A stretch of 34,341 nucleotides of DNA from an uncultured Eubacteriales bacterium (GCA_934476545.1 CAKSOB010000007.1:1-34341); one strand, 5' to 3'. Shown: positions 23,117 through 31,186, counted from the first letter of the stretch. Notes: generated from the sequence alone by a model not told the origin. Translations and numbers: made by a program.

Positions 23117-24277
23117 TTATTCGCCTTCGTATGCCTGACGATAGATTTCGATAACCTGCTCCAGAGTTGCCTTTCTTGGGTTGGTTACTTGGCAAACGTC
23201 CTTCTTTGCGTTCTCTGCCATCTCCTTGAAGTCCTCCGGCTTTACGCCCAGTTCCTTCAGGCTGGATGGGATGCCGATTTCTCTGCTCAGAGTCTTGATG
23301 GCATCAATTGCCTTTTGCGCAGCCTCTTGTGCAGACAGACCGTCTACGTTCTCACCCATTGCGATTGCGATGTCTTGGAAGCGGTTCAGGTTGCCGATCA
23401 GGTTGAAGCGCTCTACATATGGCAGCAGGATTGCGTTGCAAACACCGTGCGGCAGGTTATAGAAACCGCCCAGCTGGTGCGCCATTGCGTGAACATAACC
23501 CAGAGATGCGTTGTTGAATGCGATACCTGCCAGATATTGACCGTATGCCATTGCATCTCTTGCCTGCATATAGTCGCCGTTGGCAACTGCCTTTGGCAGG
23601 TAGTGGCAGATCATCTTGATCGCCTTGATTGCAGCAGCATCGGTCAGTGGGTTTGCTGCGGTGGAAACGTATGCTTCGATTGCGTGAGTCAAAGCATCCA
23701 TACCGGTTGCAGCGGTCAGACCTGCCGGCATCCCCTTCATCAGCTCCGGATCGTTGATGGAGATCTGTGGAGTTACCTTCCAGTCTACGATTGCCATCTT
23801 AACCTTTCTGCGAGTATCGGTGATGATGCAGAACCGTGTGATTTCGGAAGCGGTACCGGCAGTGGTGTTGATCGCCATCAGCGGAACCATATCGTTCTTG
23901 GACTTATCCACACCTTCGTAGTCGTAGATTTCGCCGCCGTTGGCTGCTACCAGACCGATGCCCTTTGCGCAGTCATGGGAAGAACCGCCGCCCAGAGAAA
24001 CGATGGAGTCACAACCGTTTGCACGATAAGCCTCCAAGCCTGCCTCTACGTTCTTGTCGGTTGGGTTTGGCTCAGCGCCGTCGAATACCGTTGCTTGAAT
24101 CCCAACCTCTTCAAAGATGGCTTGAATCTTTCCTGCCATGCCGCAGGATGCCAAAAATTTATCGGTAACAATCAGCGTTTTTTTTGCATTCAGGGTTTTC
24201 AGTAAGGTGCCTGCCTCAGCAGAGGAGCCTTCGCCGAATACGTTTCTGGTTGGTAAGAAGTAGTAAGTAGATGCCAT
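23117..24277 (-). CDS. iron-containing alcohol dehydrogenase
   Basis: 386-aa group III (Fe-dependent) NAD(P)-linked alcohol dehydrogenase. The dinucleotide site is GGGSSHD (96-102). The metal ligands are D194 and H198 in GMDALTHAIEAY, H263 in YVHAMAHQLGG and H277 in NLPHGVCNAILLP. This set is intact and matches FucO, AdhB and 1,3-propanediol dehydrogenase types; which alcohol is used cannot be told from motifs. Codon use is highly biased, suggesting abundant expression and a role in fermentative NADH disposal. RBS AAGGAGG precedes the ATG. The upstream region holds a near-consensus Rex operator, fitting redox control, and a Crp/Fnr-family gene lies next upstream behind its own terminator. Confidence 0.96.
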   Translation of the reverse strand: MASTYYFLPTRNVFGEGSSAEAGTLLKTLNAKKTLIVTDKFLASCGMAGKIQAIFEEVGIQATVFDGAEPNPTDKNVEAGLEAYRANGCDSIVSLGGGSSHDCAKGIGLVAANGGEIYDYEGVDKSKNDMVPLMAINTTAGTASEITRFCIITDTRRKVKMAIVDWKVTPQISINDPELMKGMPAGLTAATGMDALTHAIEAYVSTAANPLTDAAAIKAIKMICHYLPKAVANGDYMQARDAMAYGQYLAGIAFNNASLGYVHAMAHQLGGFYNLPHGVCNAILLPYVERFNLIGNLNRFQDIAIAMGENVDGLSAQEAAQKAIDAIKTLSREIGIPSSLKELGVKPEDFKEMAENAKKDVCQVTNPRKATLEQVIEIYRQAYEGE

Positions 24278-24355
24278 TGTAATTGCCTCCTTGAAGATTT
24301 TGGATCTTTAATAATATGTTTCACATAAGTTTTCTGTGTTCTGTGAACTGTCTTT

Positions 24356-24384
24356 ATCTTACCACGGTTTCCCAATGGCAACAG
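24356..24384 (-). promoter_or_regulatory. possible alcohol dehydrogenase promoter
   Basis: TAAGAT (24356-24361) on the minus strand with a weak -35 (CTGTTG, 24379-24384) at 17 bp. A GTGA-N5-TCAC inverted repeat (24384-24396) borders the -35 and might bind a Crp/Fnr-type activator, which would explain the poor -35. Confidence 0.4.
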
Positions 24385-24404
24385 TGACTAAATCACCTAA
24401 AAAC

Positions 24405-24422
24405 TTGTTAAATTTTTAGCAA
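24405..24422. promoter_or_regulatory. Rex operator upstream of alcohol dehydrogenase
   Basis: TTGTTAAATTTTTAGCAA matches the clostridial Rex consensus TTGTTAA-N4-TTAACAA at 13 of 14 fixed positions. It overlaps a 14-bp perfect palindrome TAGCAAATTTGCTA (24417-24430). Rex represses fermentation genes until the NADH/NAD+ ratio rises, which suits the gene downstream. Its centre is about 65 bp upstream of the predicted start. Confidence 0.65.
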
Positions 24423-24459
24423 ATTTGCTACACGCAAAAACCTGCCTTCTTTTCCGCAT

Positions 24460-24501
24460 AAAAAAGAAAACCAGCAGGGTTCCGAATCCCTGCTGGTTTT
24501 C
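24460..24501 (-). terminator. intrinsic terminator after crp/fnr gene
   Basis: Minus-strand GAAAACCAGCAGGG pairs with CCCTGCTGGTTTTC around ATTCGGAA, followed by TTTTTT. The stem starts right at the stop codon. Confidence 0.93.
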
Positions 24502-25179
24502 TTATTCGGTCAGCTTTCTCAGCTTCTCTTTATCAATAATTTTGATTCCGCCACGGGATAACTCCACAATGCCGTTGCCTGCAAAGGATTTCAACATTCT
24601 GGTTACCACTTCTCTGGCACTGCCGGTGTGCTTTGCCACTTGCTCATGGGTCATTTTGATGGTATCACTGCCGCAAGCGGAGCTTTCGTCCCAAAGGAAC
24701 ACTGCCAGCCGCTTGTCAAAGCTCATGAACAGCATTTGCTGCATGGCCCACATTACCTCAGAAAATCCATCGGTTGCCATTTTATAAGCCAAGCACTCCA
24801 CATAAATATTATGGGTGGTCATGCGGCGGAAATACGGCGCACTGATAATCAGCAGCTCTGTTTCTCGTTCTGCGTCAATATGCACATCAAAGGTAATATT
24901 GGAAATAACACAGGATGCGGAAAGAATACACCACTCGCCTTCATTCATGCGATACAGCGGAACTTCCTTTCCTTCATCCGACATCATATATGCCCGCAGC
25001 ATTCCCTTGCAAACAAAAATCAGTCCTTTACACTCTTGCTCCCCTCGGTGAACCGTTTCTCCTTTTTTGCAGGTGGTAAAGTAACTGTTTTGTACCAGTC
25101 CTCGTTTTCCTTCCTCGGAAAGATGCTCCCATGCACTAAAGTGCGTTTGCAATAATTCCAGTTTTTCCTGCTCTCCCAT
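24502..25179 (-). CDS. Crp/Fnr-family transcriptional regulator
   Basis: 225-aa regulator. An N-terminal cyclic-nucleotide-binding-type beta-barrel (about 20-120, with KGETVHRGEQECKGLIFVCKGMLRAYM) is followed by the long dimer helix and a C-terminal winged helix (TIKMTHEQVAKHTGSAREVVTRMLKSF). It lacks an FNR-type N-terminal cysteine cluster. Cysteines in GEWCILSASCVISNITFDV are typical of a clostridial subgroup and may sense a ligand or redox state, which is inference. It has a consensus promoter and its own terminator, and lies directly upstream of the alcohol dehydrogenase, a possible target. Confidence 0.93.
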   Translation of the reverse strand: MGEQEKLELLQTHFSAWEHLSEEGKRGLVQNSYFTTCKKGETVHRGEQECKGLIFVCKGMLRAYMMSDEGKEVPLYRMNEGEWCILSASCVISNITFDVHIDAERETELLIISAPYFRRMTTHNIYVECLAYKMATDGFSEVMWAMQQMLFMSFDKRLAVFLWDESSACGSDTIKMTHEQVAKHTGSAREVVTRMLKSFAGNGIVELSRGGIKIIDKEKLRKLTE

Positions 25180-25244
25180 TCTTTATGCCCTCCGTTGTTA
25201 TTCTCTAAAACAATTGCTATTTCAAAATAAAGATAGATATAAAA

Positions 25245-25273
25245 ATTTTATCCCTATTTCCGTAAAATGTCAA
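25245..25273 (-). promoter_or_regulatory. promoter of crp/fnr gene
   Basis: TTGACA (25268-25273), 17-bp spacer, TAAAAT (25245-25250) on the minus strand, about 65 nt before the ATG. Confidence 0.85.
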
Positions 25274-25322
25274 GGTTTAGAGGAACAAATCCGTAGGCTG
25301 TCATGAGAGTTGAGAGGGTCTG

Positions 25323-25922
25323 TTATCCCCGCTCTTTCAGCACAAGACACAACATTAAATATACACTCACCAAAAGAAGCGAGAAATTCCAAGGAGAAGT
25401 CAGCAACGTCCAAAAGCCCAAGGTTGCCATGGGCAAAATGCACAGCAGCGATAACCCTGTAAGCAATCGGGATAAAGCGCTTGGCTCCATTACGGGAGAA
25501 AGCCAAATCCACAAAGCTCTGCCGCCATCCAAGGAATCCACCGGAAGCAGATTGAATAGTCCCAACGCACCATTTGCAAGCACAAAACTCTCCACCGGAA
25601 TCCAACGATGACAAAGCAGGGAAATGCCGGCCGCAATTCCGTTGGCTGCCGGACCTGCCAAAGAAATCAACACCTCCCGATGTCGTGACAGCGCAACCTG
25701 CGTTTGCTCGCAAATCACAACACCAAAGGCATGAATCATTACCGACTTTGGCGGAACTCCGCAGAGTACCATCATCAAGAGGTGCCCGCCTTCATGAATC
25801 ACTGCCGCCGCAATGCTGATGAGGGTAACCGCTCGAAGGTCGGTAAATAACACAATCACCAAAGCTGCCAAGAACAGAAAGTGCAATCGAATTTGGCAGC
25901 GTCCAATCGAAAACTCAACCAT
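25323..25922 (-). CDS. site-2 protease, SpoIVFB-like (peptidase M50)
   Basis: 199-aa multi-pass membrane metalloprotease. The zinc-binding HEGGH (43-47) lies in the second hydrophobic segment and the third ligand is D132 in NLLPVDSLDGGR, the M50 LDG motif. LISLAGPAANGIAAGI is also typical. In spore formers SpoIVFB cleaves pro-sigma-K in the outer forespore membrane. Placement directly after spoIVA and a SpoIVFA-like fragment supports that role here but does not prove it. ATG 25922 is preferred because MVEFSIGRCQIRLHF is the usual N-terminus. There is no Shine-Dalgarno, and it overlaps the small gene upstream by 8 nt, so coupling is expected. Confidence 0.85.
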   Translation of the reverse strand: MVEFSIGRCQIRLHFLFLAALVIVLFTDLRAVTLISIAAAVIHEGGHLLMMVLCGVPPKSVMIHAFGVVICEQTQVALSRHREVLISLAGPAANGIAAGISLLCHRWIPVESFVLANGALGLFNLLPVDSLDGGRALWIWLSPVMEPSALSRLLTGLSLLCILPMATLGFWTLLTSPWNFSLLLVSVYLMLCLVLKERG

Positions 25923-26115
25923 TGGAGGAAAGCGTGTCGTCCGGCAAAACAATGATGGAATCGCTGACGGTATCTTTGTACCAATCCTTTGCTCGGTCAT
26001 AGCCGTCACCGCCTACCGTTCGCCAACATAAGATTGCCAAAATCGCTCCACAGCAAACCAAAAGCTGAAGGATACACACCAAGGACAGCGACCACCAATC
26101 CTTTCGCTGTTTCAA
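25915..26115 (-). CDS. small membrane protein, possible truncated SpoIVFA-like
   Basis: 66-aa protein: a basic start, one membrane helix at about 9-30 (LSLVCILQLLVCCGAILAIL), then GGDGYDRAKDWYKDTVSDSIIV and a stop. The TTG start has GGGAGGG 4 nt upstream, 10 bp after spoIVA, and the gene overlaps the M50 gene by 8 nt. Layout and position resemble the membrane anchor and juxtamembrane part of SpoIVFA/M23-type proteins that precede SpoIVFB-like proteases, but the LytM/M23 domain is absent. It could be a reduced regulator of the protease, or a distinct small sporulation protein. Confidence 0.65.
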   Translation of the reverse strand: MKQRKDWWSLSLVCILQLLVCCGAILAILCWRTVGGDGYDRAKDWYKDTVSDSIIVLPDDTLSSNG

Positions 26116-26125
26116 GTTGCCCTCC

Positions 26126-27604
26126 CTATAAAATAATACAGATTAAGCCGTTGCAGCCGTCATTGATGATCCGTTCAATCGTTTCTCGCAGTTTATTCCG
26201 TGCGTCCGGCGGCATCTTATACAGCTTGGTGTGTAGCCCTTCATTCACCAATTCATGCAGAGATTTCCCAAAAATATTGGATTCCCAAATCTTTCCCGGG
26301 TCCTCCTCAAATCCGGTCATAAGGTAAGAAATCAACTCTTCCGATTGCTGTTCCGAACCAACCATTGGCGTTACCGCAGTGGAGATTTTCGTTTTCATCA
26401 TATGAATGGCGCTGGCGTTGGCTTTCAGGCGGATTCCATACTTTCCGCTCTGCTTTACGATTTCCGGCTCCTCCAGTGTCATCTCATCCATGTCCGGCAT
26501 TACGATTCCGTAACCGGTTTCCTGTACCTGTTCGTAGGCTTCTTTCAGCTTGTCATACTGCCGTTTCATGGATACAAAGTCCATCATGCAGTGGAGCAGA
26601 TCCCCTTCATTTTCAATAGAAAGTCCGGTCTGCTCTGCCAAAACCTGAAAGAACAGCGGATGCTTTAAGACCACCCGAACTCTCGCCCTGCCCTTTCCCA
26701 AGTCGATGTGGGAAGTAAGCGAATGTTCAATATAGGAACACGACTGCAAATCGGTATGTAGTTCTTGTAATTGTCGAATCCTTCCAATCTTGGCGGCGGC
26801 CTCGCGAATGGCACGAAACACATCACTGCGAAGCCAATGGCTTGCATCCAAGTGGGTGAGCCACTGGGGTAACTCCACTTTGATTTCTTTCACAGGGAAC
26901 TCAAAGAGAATTTTCGATAAAATCTCCCGAATTTCTTTCTCTGTTAAATCCAAGCAGCTGACTGCCATCGCCGGAACTCCGTGACGCTTTTGCAATTCTT
27001 CCGCCAAGACTTTTGCGGCAGGAGCGGTGGGGTCTACGGTATTCAGCAGAATGATAAACGGCTTATTGATTTCCTTCAGCTCTGCAATGACACGTTCCTC
27101 TGCTTCCTCATATTCCTCCCGAGGAAGATCCCCAACGGTGCCGTCTGTGGTGATGACCAGTCCAATGGTGGAGTGTTCTGTGATAACTTTTTTGGTACCG
27201 ATCTCCGCCGCCATATTAAAGGGAATCGGATCCTCATACCAAGGAGTCATTACCATGCGGGGGCCGTCCTCCTCCACATAGCCCAAAGCGCTGGGAACGA
27301 TATAGCCCACGCAATCAATCATCCGCACATTGAAAGACGCACTGTCATCCACACGAATGTTCACCGACTGCTCCGGAATAAATTTCGGCTCGGTAGTCAT
27401 AATGGTACGCCCGGAGGCGGATTGGGGCAGCTCGTCAATCGCTCGCTCTCGCCGAGAAGCATCCTCCACATTGGGCAGCACCACCAAGTCCATAAATTTC
27501 TTGATAAAGGTAGATTTTCCTGTTCGCACCGGACCCACTACGCCCACATAAATATCGCCGTTGGTTCGCTGCGAAATATCATTGTATAAATTGCGCTCTT
27601 CCAT
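26126..27604 (-). CDS. spoIVA: stage IV sporulation protein A
   Basis: 492-aa ATPase that polymerises on the outer forespore membrane to form the basement layer of the spore coat. Walker A is GPVRTGKS (24-31, K30), DCVGYIVP marks the switch region, and the C-terminus NGLICIIL matches the membrane-docking end of the family. Starting at ATG 27604 gives 492 residues, the same length as in B. subtilis, with GGAGG 6 nt upstream; a further-upstream start is rejected. The family hydrolyses ATP despite its GTPase ancestry. It lies between the SipL-type gene and a SpoIVFA/FB-like pair. A small hairpin (27620-27636) sits just before the RBS. Confidence 0.98.
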   Translation of the reverse strand: MEERNLYNDISQRTNGDIYVGVVGPVRTGKSTFIKKFMDLVVLPNVEDASRRERAIDELPQSASGRTIMTTEPKFIPEQSVNIRVDDSASFNVRMIDCVGYIVPSALGYVEEDGPRMVMTPWYEDPIPFNMAAEIGTKKVITEHSTIGLVITTDGTVGDLPREEYEEAEERVIAELKEINKPFIILLNTVDPTAPAAKVLAEELQKRHGVPAMAVSCLDLTEKEIREILSKILFEFPVKEIKVELPQWLTHLDASHWLRSDVFRAIREAAAKIGRIRQLQELHTDLQSCSYIEHSLTSHIDLGKGRARVRVVLKHPLFFQVLAEQTGLSIENEGDLLHCMMDFVSMKRQYDKLKEAYEQVQETGYGIVMPDMDEMTLEEPEIVKQSGKYGIRLKANASAIHMMKTKISTAVTPMVGSEQQSEELISYLMTGFEEDPGKIWESNIFGKSLHELVNEGLHTKLYKMPPDARNKLRETIERIINDGCNGLICIIL

Positions 27605-27619
27605 TTGAACCTCCAGTTC

Positions 27620-27636
27620 CGGCAAAGTTTCTGCCG
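27620..27636. other. hairpin just upstream of spoIVA RBS
   Basis: CGGCA-N7-TGCCG, ending about 4 bp before the spoIVA RBS region, without a T-run. It could tune translation or stabilise the spoIVA message in the sipL-spoIVA transcript. Confidence 0.35.
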
Positions 27637-27682
27637 AGGGTATTCCTTTCTCTGAAATAGGTCGTCAAGTTTATCACTTGCG

Positions 27683-29218
27683 TTAAATGGGAATCAGCAG
27701 CATCATGGCTGTATCAATCACATCATCATCCAGATGATTTTCCGCACAAATTTGTTGGCTGCCGGTATTATACTGCTTGGCAATCTCCCAAAGGGATTCT
27801 CCTGCTCCGGCATAGTACAGCACTAACGCCGCATCTTCGTCTTGTGGCTTCGGCAAATCGGGGTTGGGAATTACCTCCGACACATATCGGCAAGGAATCT
27901 CTCGGAATAAGGAAGCCGTCAGCCGCAGCTCTGTTTTTAATTCAATGGTATCGCTGCCGGTAATTCGATAGGATAAATTGGTAACCTCCCCCGCCCCATA
28001 ACAACGGCAGGGACCTTCCATCCCCTGCTCCTTTTGATGCGCCAACTCCACGGTGCGCTCAAAATAAAAGGGCTTCCCCGCACCGTTTAATGCCAACAGA
28101 CACACATTGTATTTCCCTTTAAATTGCAAGACCTGATTCTCGGAGGATACTACCGCTGTACAGCTTTCGTTCCAAACATCAATGACTTTGGAGATGCCCC
28201 CTTCCGGAAATTGAAAGGTATTCTTCTCGCTGCAAATCTCCTCGGTATCGCCGGAAAATTGCAAAAAGGTTCTCTGCTGATGATCCAAGGTTACTTCTAC
28301 GGTACGAGAATAGGCATCGGTCAACAGTTCCACCGTGGTATCTTCATAGCACTGTACCGTTGCCAACAACTTGACCTCTGCTTCCAATAAATTATTTTCT
28401 CCGGTAGAATCACTTTTCACCTGCACCGCAGCGCTCATTACAGAAACGGAAACTTCCGGCTGTGCCGTATCCTCCACTCTGCCGCAATCAATCAACTGCT
28501 GAAACGGCAGGGCGTACTCCATAAATTCCGGCAACCCTTCCCGCAAATCGGTAGCATACAGCACCTTTAGCTGCACCTCTCCCCGAACCATCAGCTTGCC
28601 TTCACTCATGCGGCATTCCTGCAACAATACAGCCCCATCGGTGCGAAGCAATGTTTCGGCACTGGGTTTTCCATCTCCCAGTTCCAATACTTCCTCTAAG
28701 GCAATCACCTGTTGGGCAGTACCGGCACAAGTGCTGAAGGTGGTTTCCTGACGAAGCTGCTCCACATCTTCCTCTTCCACCTCCGTCAGCAATTCCAGAT
28801 CTCGTCGTTCCCACACCCTTGCAAACACAGAAAATGACCCATGAATATCCAACCGTCGTGGACTGGTGGCACGGCAGTTCACATACTCCACATTGATGCG
28901 TGGCAAGATGATTCCGTTCCCCGTAACGGTTTTCACGGGAATCTGCAAATCATAGCGAGATGTATTTTCATAACAGCGAATGGTTTCCCCCGCTGCGTCT
29001 AAGTACAACACCCGCACCGTAATATTTCCGCTGATGTCCCCGTTATCTCCCAAAATGGAGGCAGATGTTACAGACGGACAAATCTGACACTTGAGAATTT
29101 TCTGAATATCCGGGCAATAATCCGGCAGCGTCAACTCCAGGTCTACCGGCTGCTCCTGACAGCGATCGCAAATCACCTCGTTGACTGCAATCGGTTCTCG
29201 TCGTTGCTTATATTCCAT
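27683..29218 (-). CDS. sipL: SipL-type spore coat morphogenetic protein (SPOCS/DUF3794 + LysM)
   Basis: 511-aa protein. VICDRCQEQPVDLELTLPDYCPDIQKILKC begins the SPOCS (DUF3794) region, which recurs through the middle of the protein (PVDLELTLPDYCPDI-like and LMVRGEVQLKVLYATD strands). The C-terminal LysM domain starts at about residue 465 (YYAGAGESLWEIAKQYN ... LLIPI). In Clostridioides difficile SipL binds SpoIVA through its LysM domain, so adjacency to spoIVA is a strong match. The start is ATG 29218, with AAGGAGAGG upstream. A sigma-E-like promoter precedes it. Confidence 0.9.
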   Translation of the reverse strand: MEYKQRREPIAVNEVICDRCQEQPVDLELTLPDYCPDIQKILKCQICPSVTSASILGDNGDISGNITVRVLYLDAAGETIRCYENTSRYDLQIPVKTVTGNGIILPRINVEYVNCRATSPRRLDIHGSFSVFARVWERRDLELLTEVEEEDVEQLRQETTFSTCAGTAQQVIALEEVLELGDGKPSAETLLRTDGAVLLQECRMSEGKLMVRGEVQLKVLYATDLREGLPEFMEYALPFQQLIDCGRVEDTAQPEVSVSVMSAAVQVKSDSTGENNLLEAEVKLLATVQCYEDTTVELLTDAYSRTVEVTLDHQQRTFLQFSGDTEEICSEKNTFQFPEGGISKVIDVWNESCTAVVSSENQVLQFKGKYNVCLLALNGAGKPFYFERTVELAHQKEQGMEGPCRCYGAGEVTNLSYRITGSDTIELKTELRLTASLFREIPCRYVSEVIPNPDLPKPQDEDAALVLYYAGAGESLWEIAKQYNTGSQQICAENHLDDDVIDTAMMLLIPI

Positions 29219-29250
29219 ACAGTCCTCTCCTTTTCCCTGTTCTATGTCCA

Positions 29251-29279
29251 TCTATATGAATCTGTTGTCCCATTTATGC
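29251..29279 (-). promoter_or_regulatory. possible sigma-E promoter of sipL-spoIVA cluster
   Basis: GCATAAA (29273-29279), 14-bp spacer, CATATAGA (29251-29258) on the minus strand, resembling the mother-cell sigma-E pattern KMATATT-N14-CATACAAT at about 10 of 15 positions. spoIVA and sipL belong to the sigma-E regulon in other spore formers. The start would be near 29243. Confidence 0.45.
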
Positions 29280-29304
29280 GAAAGAGCATTCCCACAGTTT
29301 TTAG

Positions 29305-29339
29305 AAAAAGAAAAAAACGCCGGAATCTATCCGACGTTT
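29305..29339 (-). terminator. intrinsic terminator after DUF3783 gene
   Basis: Minus-strand AAACGTCGGA pairs with TCCGGCGTTT (10 pairs, one G-U) around a 5-nt loop, followed by TTTTCTTTTTC. Confidence 0.85.
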
Positions 29340-29362
29340 CGCTTCTGACAATGTGCCAACCT

Positions 29363-29767
29363 TTAATCTACCTTGTGGGCAGAGGTTCCCTGCTGCATTG
29401 CCTCATGCTCCTTTTTCAATTCTTCGCAAAGCTCCGGGCCTGTCCAGCGCAAGTTGGTAGGAGTCAACACGGCTTTGTAAGGAATATTGCCCACCCCAGC
29501 TTTTCGCAATTTGGATAACAGCGTATCAATGCGACTCCCGGAAAATCCATGAAGCACCATCAGAGCTTCCGAAAAAGAAGTGTCCTTTCCCTGCTCCGAT
29601 TCTACCGGCTCTACCAGCCCTGCCAATGCGCCAATCGGCTGGCCAAACCACTCCGGCTCCACAATTTTTGCACGCGCTTTCATGCAAAGCAACACACTTT
29701 TCAGCTTTCGAAGTTGTTCTGCATCTTCAAAGTTATAAAGAAATACCTGTTCCCGTCCCGCTTTCAT
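29363..29767 (-). CDS. DUF3783 domain protein
   Basis: 134-aa protein of the DUF3783 family, common in Clostridia and of unknown function. Recognised from QVFLYNF at the start, KIVEPEWFGQPIGALAG, the central ALMVLHGFSGSRIDTLLSKLRKAGV and the invariant YKAVLTPTNLRWT followed by LCEELKKEHEAM. Its ATG lies 35 nt inside the acetyltransferase gene, with AAGGAAG upstream, and a strong terminator follows. It is the last of three genes behind the sulfite-reductase-like gene. Confidence 0.87.
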   Translation of the reverse strand: MKAGREQVFLYNFEDAEQLRKLKSVLLCMKARAKIVEPEWFGQPIGALAGLVEPVESEQGKDTSFSEALMVLHGFSGSRIDTLLSKLRKAGVGNIPYKAVLTPTNLRWTGPELCEELKKEHEAMQQGTSAHKVD

Positions 29768-30287
29768 CGTGGTTCTTCCTTTCCTCTTTTAATAAGCGAT
29801 ACATGCACCAATCTTCATAGATTCCGTTTTTCACAGCCCCCTGCCGCATAATGCCCTCTAGGGTAAAGCCTGCCTTTTCCAGCACATGACGAGAGCCTGT
29901 ATTGCGGGCAAAGGGTTCCGCATAAATTCTCGTAATTTCCGTTGTATCAAATACATAGTCGCACAGCATCGTGATCGCTTGGTACATAATCCCGTTCCCC
30001 CAATAGGGTTCCCCTAACCAATAGCCCAATTCTCCACAGTTCTTGTAAATATCCAATTGTTGAAAAACTCCGATACTGCCCACAGCTTCTCCGTTGATCT
30101 CAATGGCGCGGCAATACCGTCCGATTTTTTCATTGTCAATGCAAAAGCTGATATATGCCCAAGCATCTGCCAATGTGTAGGGATACGGAAACGCATTCCG
30201 CAAATTATTGGCAATGTTCGGATTATTTGCGTATTTTGCAATGGAAGGCGCATCTCGCAGTTTCCATTTTCGCAAGGTAAATTCCAT
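29733..30287 (-). CDS. GNAT N-acetyltransferase (RimJ/RimL type)
   Basis: 184-aa acetyltransferase of the RimJ/RimL branch: FTLRKWKLRDAPSIAKYANNPNIANNLR at the start, EINGEAVGSIGVF, GELGYWLGEPYWGNGIMYQAI (the acetyl-CoA pyrophosphate loop) and YAEPFARNTGSRHVLEKAGFTLEGIMRQ. The acceptor could be a protein N-terminus, an amino sugar or a small molecule. It sits 23 bp after the sulfite-reductase-like gene and overlaps the DUF3783 gene, so it is part of the same transcript, though no functional link is evident. Confidence 0.93.
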   Translation of the reverse strand: MEFTLRKWKLRDAPSIAKYANNPNIANNLRNAFPYPYTLADAWAYISFCIDNEKIGRYCRAIEINGEAVGSIGVFQQLDIYKNCGELGYWLGEPYWGNGIMYQAITMLCDYVFDTTEITRIYAEPFARNTGSRHVLEKAGFTLEGIMRQGAVKNGIYEDWCMYRLLKEERKNHDESGTGTGISL

Positions 30288-30310
30288 TTCTTCTTCCCGC
30301 TCTCTGCTGT

Positions 30311-31186
30311 TTACAGCCCTAAATCCGCTTCTAATTTTTCTACTCCCAATCGGTCAATCATGGAACCCAACCGTTCTTTTCCCTGACTGTTTTCTCGGAA
30401 CCAATTCAGCGTTTTCTCCAACAATGGGAAAATCTCCTCCTCCGTCACCATACGGGACAACGGCGTTCCCATTCGGGTGGTTTTGCCCCAAGTACCGCCG
30501 ATGAAAATGCGATACCGAACAGGTGATTCCCATGCCACCGCATGGAAGGGACATTTTCCGGTACAAACACCGCAGGTAATGCAAGCATCGCTGATTGCCA
30601 GTTTTCCCTCCGTTACGGCAGCCGCCTTAACCGGGCAAGCCGCTTCTACGGCGCAACGCTTACAGCCACGACATTCCTCCGGATTGTAAATCGGCGCTCT
30701 GTGTGCCTCAATGCCAAAGTCATTCAAGCTAGGCTTCATGCAGCTATTGGGGCAGCCGCCTACGGCAATTTTAAACTTATGAGGCAGCGTTACAGTTTGC
30801 CATCCCAAGTAATATTCTTCATGCAGCTTTTTCGCCAACCCTTGGGTATCGCAGTTACCGAACACGCAGGTTGTTCCTTTGCAAGCAGTGACGGGGCGAA
30901 TTTTTGCGCCTGTGCCGCCGAAATATAAATTATGTTCCGCCGCAAACGCAATGGCATTGTCGATTTGTTCAAAGGGAATGCCCACAATTTCCGCCGTCAA
31001 TCGTGTGGTAAATGCCACCTTTCCGCTTCCGAACCGCTCCGACAGCTCTGCCACTGCCTTTAAATCCGCTGCGGAAAAAACACAGCCTGCCGGCACCAAC
31101 CGTCCGGAAAAACATTCGGTCCCACGATTCCGCAGAAAGCCTTTTGCTTTCACTGCGGCAATTTGTTCTTTTGTTAAGCTTGCCAT
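30311..31186 (-). CDS. small siroheme/4Fe-4S sulfite-reductase-like protein
   Basis: 291-aa protein. The N-terminal half resembles the nitrite/sulfite reductase ferredoxin-like domain. The siroheme-cluster cysteines appear as C102, C107, C112 and the pair C145-xxx-C149 in GGCPNSCMKP. The C-terminal half carries two ferredoxin 4Fe-4S motifs, C172/175/178 with C184 and C202/205/208 with C212. This arrangement resembles AsrC and the small Dsr-like proteins of anaerobes. Reduction of sulfite is the obvious guess, but no AsrA/AsrB or siroheme genes are nearby. The ATG is placed at 31186 (MASLTKEQ), with GGAG upstream; the longer reading would cross the promoter. Confidence 0.88.
   Translation of the reverse strand: MASLTKEQIAAVKAKGFLRNRGTECFSGRLVPAGCVFSAADLKAVAELSERFGSGKVAFTTRLTAEIVGIPFEQIDNAIAFAAEHNLYFGGTGAKIRPVTACKGTTCVFGNCDTQGLAKKLHEEYYLGWQTVTLPHKFKIAVGGCPNSCMKPSLNDFGIEAHRAPIYNPEECRGCKRCAVEAACPVKAAAVTEGKLAISDACITCGVCTGKCPFHAVAWESPVRYRIFIGGTWGKTTRMGTPLSRMVTEEEIFPLLEKTLNWFRENSQGKERLGSMIDRLGVEKLEADLGL

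Noticed and set aside
23108..24205. 365-codon plus-strand frame opposite the alcohol dehydrogenase
   Set aside because: A consequence of strong codon bias in the real gene, with unlikely Cys/Leu/His-rich composition.
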